Below, one piece after another: positions 59,243 to 64,000 of a stretch of DNA of 64,000 nucleotides. The stretch is taken from the NCBI RefSeq assembly GCF_001571385.1, contig NZ_BCNW01000001.1, positions 1,612,001-1,676,000 on the forward strand. The letters are read 5' to 3'. This DNA comes from Methanofollis ethanolicus (GTDB taxonomy: Archaea > Halobacteriota > Methanomicrobia > Methanomicrobiales > Methanofollaceae). A program made the translations under genes and the position numbers. How positions within the stretch are numbered: position 1 is the first letter of the stretch; every line of letters begins with the position of its first letter. Under the pieces are notes generated by a model that was given only the letters and a program-made list of their open reading frames with translations, did not search any database and had not been told where the DNA came from.

Positions 59243-61087
59243 TCAGGACTTCTCCACATCTGCCAGGCCGATCTTCTCGACCAGACCAACGAGGGCGGCC
59301 TCGCGCATTCCCTCGACAAACTTGATAGACCCGACGACAAGGTGGCCGCCGCCGCTGATGCCGCCGCCGTTGATCTCATTGCGGAGTTCGCGGACCATCT
59401 TCGGAATGTTCATCAGGACACCGCGGGAACGGAGCACGGCAAAGTCAGGGCCAAAGCCCAGGGTGACAACCGGTTCGCCCGGGTGCTGCCTGCAGAGGCG
59501 GTCGTGGATCTCGCCCGAGGTCTTGCCCGGCGGTGGGAAAGTGAAGCGGTGCGCGAAGATCTCCACGTCGATCCTGAAGAGGTGAGCGCCGTTCGGGAGG
59601 ATCTCCTCGGTCACATGGGGCATCGACGCCGCCATCTGGTCTTCGATCGCTTCGTTCGCCTGCTCCACCAGGAGATTCACATAGCGCGTCTGGAGGTCGC
59701 GGTTCCCCTTGAGGTTCAGGATATCCTTGACCAGTTCCCTGCCGTCATTGAACCTGAGCCAGAACTGCTCGTAGTCGAGGGCAAGAGCAATGTCCTTGCA
59801 CGCGTCCTCGGAGTATTCATCCGCGACCAGGTCGAGATAGCGCTGCCTTTCCTGCGCCTCGCTCCTGTCGCCGACACCGGCGACGGCCGGGAGATGGCGG
59901 ATCAGGTCGCTGACCTTCGGGTTGATGAGGCGTGCCACCTCGGTCCCGAGCATCCCTGCCGTGACGCCGAAGTCGCCGCCGACATGATAGGGGTTGACAT
60001 GCGCGATCACGTACTCGTCGACGATGGCGTCGGGGTGGTGGTGGTCGACGACGATCATCGAGAGGCCGTAGACCTGCGCCATCTTCATCGAGGGCAGGTC
60101 CTCCTCGGTCGAACCATTGTCCATCAGGACGATCAGGGGCATCTTCTGCCCGAAACGCTCGTGGTCCTTGAGGGCGAAGTCGAGGTCCCTCGTGATGTCC
60201 TCGACCTCATAGAAGGGGGCCTTGGACGGGGAACGCTTGAAGAGGTAGTACGCCGTGTCCAGGTCGTCGCCCTCTTCCCGCATCAGGGAAATGACCGCCT
60301 GTTCGACGGCGGCCGCCGCACAGATGCCGTCGGCATCGGCATGGTGGCGGAGGATGATCGGCTGGGCCTCGAAGACGGCGCGCCGGATCAGTTTGGCGAC
60401 CTTCTTCATCTCGGGCTTCAACTGCGTGAGGACATCGCTCTCCACGAGGAGCGGGATGTCTTCGGGCTCTGCCCGTGCGTCGAGGGCGGCCTCGATCCGG
60501 TCGTGCACTGTTTTTGCATCGTCGCCGGTGAGCGCTTCCATCGAGCTGACCTCGATCTGAAGCTGGTTCTGGCGGCGCATCACCTCGCCGGAGACGCAGA
60601 CGACGCCTCCAAGCTCGACCTCCGGGTACGCCCTGACACCGGCCTCCACGAATGCCGCGGCATTGCCGCTCCCCGACTCATCGACAAGGGTGAAGATCGT
60701 CGGGCCGCTGGTCTGCTTGACCTGCGCGACCTCGGCCTCAAAGGTGACGTTCCTGCCCACCAGAGACTGGATCTCGCCCAGTTTCGTTACATGGGCGCGA
60801 CGGGTAATGGTCTCCAGCCTGAAGACCTCCGGGATCATCTCGGCAAGGTCGATGTTTCCGTTATTCCTGATATTGATGATCTTGACAAAGATCTGATCCT
60901 TTTCTTCGTGGCTCTGGAGGATATTGCTCTTGTGGACAAGCCCTTTCAGCCGGGCACTCAGCTGTACGAAGGTTCCGAAATTTGCAAAGCCCTGAACGGT
61001 CCCTGCATAAATCTTCCCCTCTTCAACGTCCTCGATCCCGCAATTCGGGCCAAGGGCATAGACAACGGTATCTTCAGTATTCGCCAT
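59243..61087 (-). CDS. RecJ-like DHH phosphoesterase with S1 and OB domains
   Basis: 614 residues. An S1-like domain (EGKIYAGTVQGFANFGTFVQL), an OB domain (LVGRNVTFEAEVAQVKQTSGP), then the DHH core: RHHADADGICAAAA (motif I), VLMDNGS, VVDHHHPDA (motif III, with an extra His), VGDRS, and the DHHA1 motif GGGISGGGHLVVGS. This resembles archaeal RecJ/GAN nucleases that work with the replisome or on RNA and single-stranded DNA. The start ATG has only a weak gagag upstream. It lies 27 bp downstream of the TrkA-C/PhoU gene. Confidence 0.88.
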   Translation of the reverse strand: MANTEDTVVYALGPNCGIEDVEEGKIYAGTVQGFANFGTFVQLSARLKGLVHKSNILQSHEEKDQIFVKIINIRNNGNIDLAEMIPEVFRLETITRRAHVTKLGEIQSLVGRNVTFEAEVAQVKQTSGPTIFTLVDESGSGNAAAFVEAGVRAYPEVELGGVVCVSGEVMRRQNQLQIEVSSMEALTGDDAKTVHDRIEAALDARAEPEDIPLLVESDVLTQLKPEMKKVAKLIRRAVFEAQPIILRHHADADGICAAAAVEQAVISLMREEGDDLDTAYYLFKRSPSKAPFYEVEDITRDLDFALKDHERFGQKMPLIVLMDNGSTEEDLPSMKMAQVYGLSMIVVDHHHPDAIVDEYVIAHVNPYHVGGDFGVTAGMLGTEVARLINPKVSDLIRHLPAVAGVGDRSEAQERQRYLDLVADEYSEDACKDIALALDYEQFWLRFNDGRELVKDILNLKGNRDLQTRYVNLLVEQANEAIEDQMAASMPHVTEEILPNGAHLFRIDVEIFAHRFTFPPPGKTSGEIHDRLCRQHPGEPVVTLGFGPDFAVLRSRGVLMNIPKMVRELRNEINGGGISGGGHLVVGSIKFVEGMREAALVGLVEKIGLADVEKS

Positions 61088-61114
61088 TTTCGTACTCTCT
61101 TGTCTGGAAAGTGC

Positions 61115-62308
61115 TTATGTATTTTCACTTGAACAGAGGGCGGCGAGGCGTTCCTCACCGTCTCTCCGTCCCTTTGCAATGATGAGATCGCCTGCCTGCA
61201 GACGCTCATCCCGTCCCGGACGGTACTTCCACCTGCCGTCTCTGCTCCGGATCGCAAAGACGACCATGCCGGTGACAGTCGCAAGCGAGGCCTCGCGCAG
61301 GCTTCTGCCGGCGATGGCCGACCTCTCCTCGACTTCGAGCCGCGTGATGATCTCGTCGGACTCGCGCACAATCATCCTGAAGACCGGAGGGATCTCGATA
61401 TCGCGGAGGAGGACGTCGGCGATGGCCGAGGCGGCGCTGGTGATGGTCCCGGCAAAGGAAGAGAGGTGGATCAGGCCGCGGAGGTACTCCACGTTCTCGA
61501 TCCGCCGCGTCGCCTCCAGGAGCCAGAGGTCGAACTGGTAGCGCATGTCCTCCATCCTCTCGTCAAGGACGACGACCTCCTCGGCAATGTCCTCGTTCGT
61601 AAAGAGGAGAGATGTATATGCGAGCCCGACTGCCAGTTCCGAGAGGTTCTTCATCTCGATCATCAGTGCGACGGCGCGGTCGAGGTCGTCGACGCATCCG
61701 GCCTGCACCCACTCCTTCCGGGGCTGCGGCTTCGCGCCGGTCATCGTGAACAGGGGGGTGATCCCGGCACCGAGACCCTTCGCGAGGACGATGTCCCCGG
61801 CAAGGGTCTTCGAATACTTGTCAGGGTCATAGATCCAGCCCGACCCCCGCCGGATCGCAATGACGCGCATACCCGATCGGCTCTGGAGTTTCACCTCACC
61901 GAGGGTCGTGCCGTCAAGGAGAGAGTCGGGATGCACCTCTGCCCTGACCGTCACCTCTTCCGCTTCAGGCAGGGCGTTCCTGAGTTTCTGCGGGAATTTT
62001 GCCCCTCTCAAAATGAGTTTGGCAATGTCTGTTGCAGAATTGGCAATTCGTTCTGCCGCCTCGGCGATCTGGAGGAGGCCGCTCATCGACTCGGCTTCCT
62101 CCACCCGGCGCGCCCCGAGAATGGCCGAGATCCGCGCCTGATACGCGTGCCGGTTCATGACCTCTTCGAGTTTCTCAACTTCGCCGGCAATCTCGTGGCT
62201 TTCAAAGAGAACTGCAGAATAGGCAAGGTCAACCATCAGCTCCGAGATATCCTTCATCTCGATAAGGACATCCTTGAGACTGGTCGGCTGATACTCGACT
62301 TCCATCAT
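61115..62308 (-). CDS. Duplicated PhoU/TrkA-C regulatory protein
   Basis: 397 residues made of two similar halves. Each has a PhoU-like helical region (MKDISELMVDLAYSAVLF... and MKNLSELAVGLAYTSLLF...) followed by a TrkA-C ligand-binding domain (GMRVIAIRRGSGWIYDPD... and GMVVFAIRSRDGRWKYRPG...). Such proteins regulate ion transporters. The MgtE-like transporter gene lies 73 bp upstream in the same direction, so this is probably its regulatory partner. Confidence 0.85.
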   Translation of the reverse strand: MMEVEYQPTSLKDVLIEMKDISELMVDLAYSAVLFESHEIAGEVEKLEEVMNRHAYQARISAILGARRVEEAESMSGLLQIAEAAERIANSATDIAKLILRGAKFPQKLRNALPEAEEVTVRAEVHPDSLLDGTTLGEVKLQSRSGMRVIAIRRGSGWIYDPDKYSKTLAGDIVLAKGLGAGITPLFTMTGAKPQPRKEWVQAGCVDDLDRAVALMIEMKNLSELAVGLAYTSLLFTNEDIAEEVVVLDERMEDMRYQFDLWLLEATRRIENVEYLRGLIHLSSFAGTITSAASAIADVLLRDIEIPPVFRMIVRESDEIITRLEVEERSAIAGRSLREASLATVTGMVVFAIRSRDGRWKYRPGRDERLQAGDLIIAKGRRDGEERLAALCSSENT

Positions 62309-62381
62309 GAATCTGTACCGTCTTCACTCTCAATAGTGTTATGACAGTATATTAATTCGCAGTTCGCACACCCGGACGCCC

Positions 62382-63584
62382 CTAGAGGAAGAGGTCGATG
62401 ACTGCAACCAGGACCACGGCGCCGAGGAGGTCGATGACTGCGGAGATGACCGGGATCCCGAAGTTGTCCGGGTCGAGGCCGAACCTGAAAGAGATCGTCG
62501 CGGTGAGGTGGGCGATCCCGTTGACCAGGGTCATCACGACCGCACCTGCCAGGGTGGCGATGGCGACCATGGGGAGGAGGCCGGGGGAAGGGGCACCGAG
62601 GAGGAGGGCCGCAAGGTGCGCGAGGGCCGCCATCAGGGGGAGGAGCAGGACGGTGAAGAGGTAGGTATGGGCGAACTGCACCAGCACTCCCTTCGAGGGG
62701 ACAAGAGAGGGGGCGATGATGCCGAGGTGCATCTCGGTGCCGAGGCGCGAGCAGAGGATGCCACCGATAGACCCGCATATCCCGGCAAAAGGAGGGATCA
62801 GGATGAGAAGGGCGGCCATGCTCACAAGACGGTCAAGGCCGAGGGTGTAGGTCACCCCGGCAAAGGTCCCGAGGACAGAGAGGCAGACGAGGAGGGGGAG
62901 GACCTCGGTGGAGATCCGCTTTATGCGTCCGCCCCGCGACCAGGAATAGAGACAGGCGACGGCTGTGACGAGGAGCATCGCCCAGAGGAGAAGAGTTCGT
63001 GTCCCCGGCTGGAAGGAGAGGACGACCACGGCCGTTATGGTGAGGACCGGGATCGTGACCAGGTCGCCGAGGGTCGTCACCGCCGGGGCGGCGATCATGT
63101 CCATGTCGATGCCCTGCCTGTACGAAAGGACGGAGATAAGGATGGTAAAGCCCATGACGATGAACCCGGCGACAATGCCGGCGATCACTGATATGAGGAC
63201 GAGGTCGCCTGTGGCGATCACCGTGACGCCTGTCAGGGTACTGACAAGGCTTGCCACGATACCGAGAGCGACGGCCGTGGCCAGGGTGAGGATAAGGGAG
63301 ACATGGAGGTTCTCGGCAAGGACGCCGCCGTCATGGAAGCTTCCTGTAAACTCCCCGAGGTGCATGGACGACGAGAGGCGGGATGCGAGCACGCCCGAGA
63401 TGCTCCCCCGCATATTGATCGTCGGCGGCACCAGCACCAGGAGTCCGGGGATGAGGACGAGGACTTCACGGACCGAGGAGAGATAGGATCCGGCAACGAC
63501 GGCAATCACGGTGCTGATGAGGAGCGCCGCAAGGCCAGTCAGGAAGAGGCGCCGCTCGCGCCTCAAACCGTTTCCCGACTTCAT
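62382..63584 (-). CDS. MgtE/SLC41-like divalent cation transporter, two membrane halves
   Basis: 400 residues from the ATG at 63584, chosen because ggagggtg lies just upstream; a GTG two codons earlier also exists. Two MgtE-type membrane units (about 15-190 and 210-400) each contain the PxxxxxxGxxxG...LHLG signature: LLVLVPPTINMRGSISGVLASRLSSSMHLGEF and LILIPPFAGICGSIGGILCSRLGTEMHLG. There is no CBS cytoplasmic domain, as in SLC41-type archaeal members. It should transport Mg2+ or another divalent metal. Confidence 0.88.
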   Translation of the reverse strand: MKSGNGLRRERRLFLTGLAALLISTVIAVVAGSYLSSVREVLVLIPGLLVLVPPTINMRGSISGVLASRLSSSMHLGEFTGSFHDGGVLAENLHVSLILTLATAVALGIVASLVSTLTGVTVIATGDLVLISVIAGIVAGFIVMGFTILISVLSYRQGIDMDMIAAPAVTTLGDLVTIPVLTITAVVVLSFQPGTRTLLLWAMLLVTAVACLYSWSRGGRIKRISTEVLPLLVCLSVLGTFAGVTYTLGLDRLVSMAALLILIPPFAGICGSIGGILCSRLGTEMHLGIIAPSLVPSKGVLVQFAHTYLFTVLLLPLMAALAHLAALLLGAPSPGLLPMVAIATLAGAVVMTLVNGIAHLTATISFRFGLDPDNFGIPVISAVIDLLGAVVLVAVIDLFL

Positions 63585-63605
63585 CCTCACCCTCCGTCAT
63601 TGCTG

Positions 63606-64000
63606 TCACTCCCTGAAAGGAACTTCTACCATCGCCAGATCCGATGGCGCAAGCACCTCGCCTTCAAACTTCTCCTCTGCATCCCGTATATGGTTTGTCA
63701 TCGAGGTGTAACGCGAACTAATGTGGACGAGGGCAAGAGAGTGGGCTTTGAGTGCCGACGCCGCTTCGCCGGCCTCACCGGCCGAGGAGTGGTAGACTTC
63801 AGCGGCGCGGCCCCTCTCCAGGTCGTCGAAAGTGGCGTCGTGGATGAGGAGGTCGGCCCCTTCGAGGCCCTCTGTATGGAGACGGTGGATGGGACGGGTG
63901 TCTCCGGTATAGATGATCATCCGCCCCGGCCGGGGCGTCCCCAGGATCTGGTCGGGGGTGATAGTCACCTCGCCGCCGTCGTCGCGCATCACGGTCACGC
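63606..64000 (-). CDS. rnz: Ribonuclease Z, C-terminal part (5' end beyond window)
   Basis: The frame is open to the right edge, so only about the last 130 residues are seen. YTGDTRPI, LLIHDATFDD and HSSAGEAGEAA, then HISSRYT are the metal-binding and substrate motifs of tRNase Z beta-lactamase-fold enzymes, which remove the 3' trailer from precursor tRNAs. The MgtE gene starts 22 bp after its stop. Confidence 0.9.
   Translation of the reverse strand, partial: VTVMRDDGGEVTITPDQILGTPRPGRMIIYTGDTRPIHRLHTEGLEGADLLIHDATFDDLERGRAAEVYHSSAGEAGEAASALKAHSLALVHISSRYTSMTNHIRDAEEKFEGEVLAPSDLAMVEVPFRE

Overview
The window is a GC-rich segment of a methanogenic archaeon, most probably order Methanomicrobiales (Methanofollis/Methanoculleus-like). 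This rests on a complete Ech-type energy-converting [NiFe] hydrogenase operon, a methanogenesis marker 8 protein, the DUF39/NIL-ferredoxin homocysteine pair, UPF0280, a DUF3821 surface protein, archaeal TFE, archaeal AlaS, Trm56, and TATA-box promoters. The species call is inference; no rRNA gene is present.

Layout. 0-3.6 kb: the start of a PEBP protein, a tnpB-only insertion element, a transglutaminase-like lipoprotein, and an aminotransferase remnant cut by a small inverted-repeat element. 4-7.5 kb: a pyruvate oxidase/acetolactate synthase-like ThDP enzyme, a membrane histidine kinase and a 15-residue lysine-rich microprotein. 8.6-13.6 kb: echABCDEF read leftward. 13.9-16.1 kb: a PAPS-reductase-family protein overlapping hisH. 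16.3-25.7 kb: an AT-rich transglutaminase gene, alaS, two membrane-anchored winged-helix regulators, SWIM and Nif3 proteins, and the sulfur/homocysteine pair.

25.7-32.5 kb is the most unusual part. It is an accessory island of secreted proteins: a C39-like peptidase, a tandem paralogue of its C-terminal domain, a PepSY-like protein broken by a 7-bp repeat expansion, and a small secreted protein with an in-frame TAG. Three of these genes share a conserved promoter and 5' leader; two of the leaders carry a nearly identical 64-nt block that can close into a stem. A MITE-like element with inverted repeats and an exact 8-bp target duplication sits just upstream.

32.7-42.2 kb is mostly housekeeping: UPF0280, a trm56/ATP-grasp/tfe/HD operon, tRNA-Leu(GAG), a DMT transporter with a His-rich tail, a tandem rubredoxin, a DnaJ-type zinc mini-protein and a polyprenol-kinase-like protein. 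42.2-53.4 kb is signalling: a 995-residue REC-PAS-kinase, a PP2C phosphatase, a membrane Hanks-type Ser/Thr kinase, an HTH-FHA regulator, and a MacB/LolD-like ABC exporter with a surface protein, part of it under a shared promoter block with a palindromic operator. 54-64 kb holds methanogenesis marker 8, adenine deaminase, a Ras-like GTPase, a DUF3821 surface protein, a RecJ-like DHH protein, PhoU/TrkA-C and MgtE-like transport proteins, and the C-terminal part of RNase Z.

Most gaps above 300 bp are filled by degenerate, GC-rich, hairpin-forming repeats of at least two families (A, ends related to GAGGTCATCCCAAAACT; B, ends related to GGCTCTGTTGAAAWCC). They look like non-autonomous transposable elements and their decayed mosaics.
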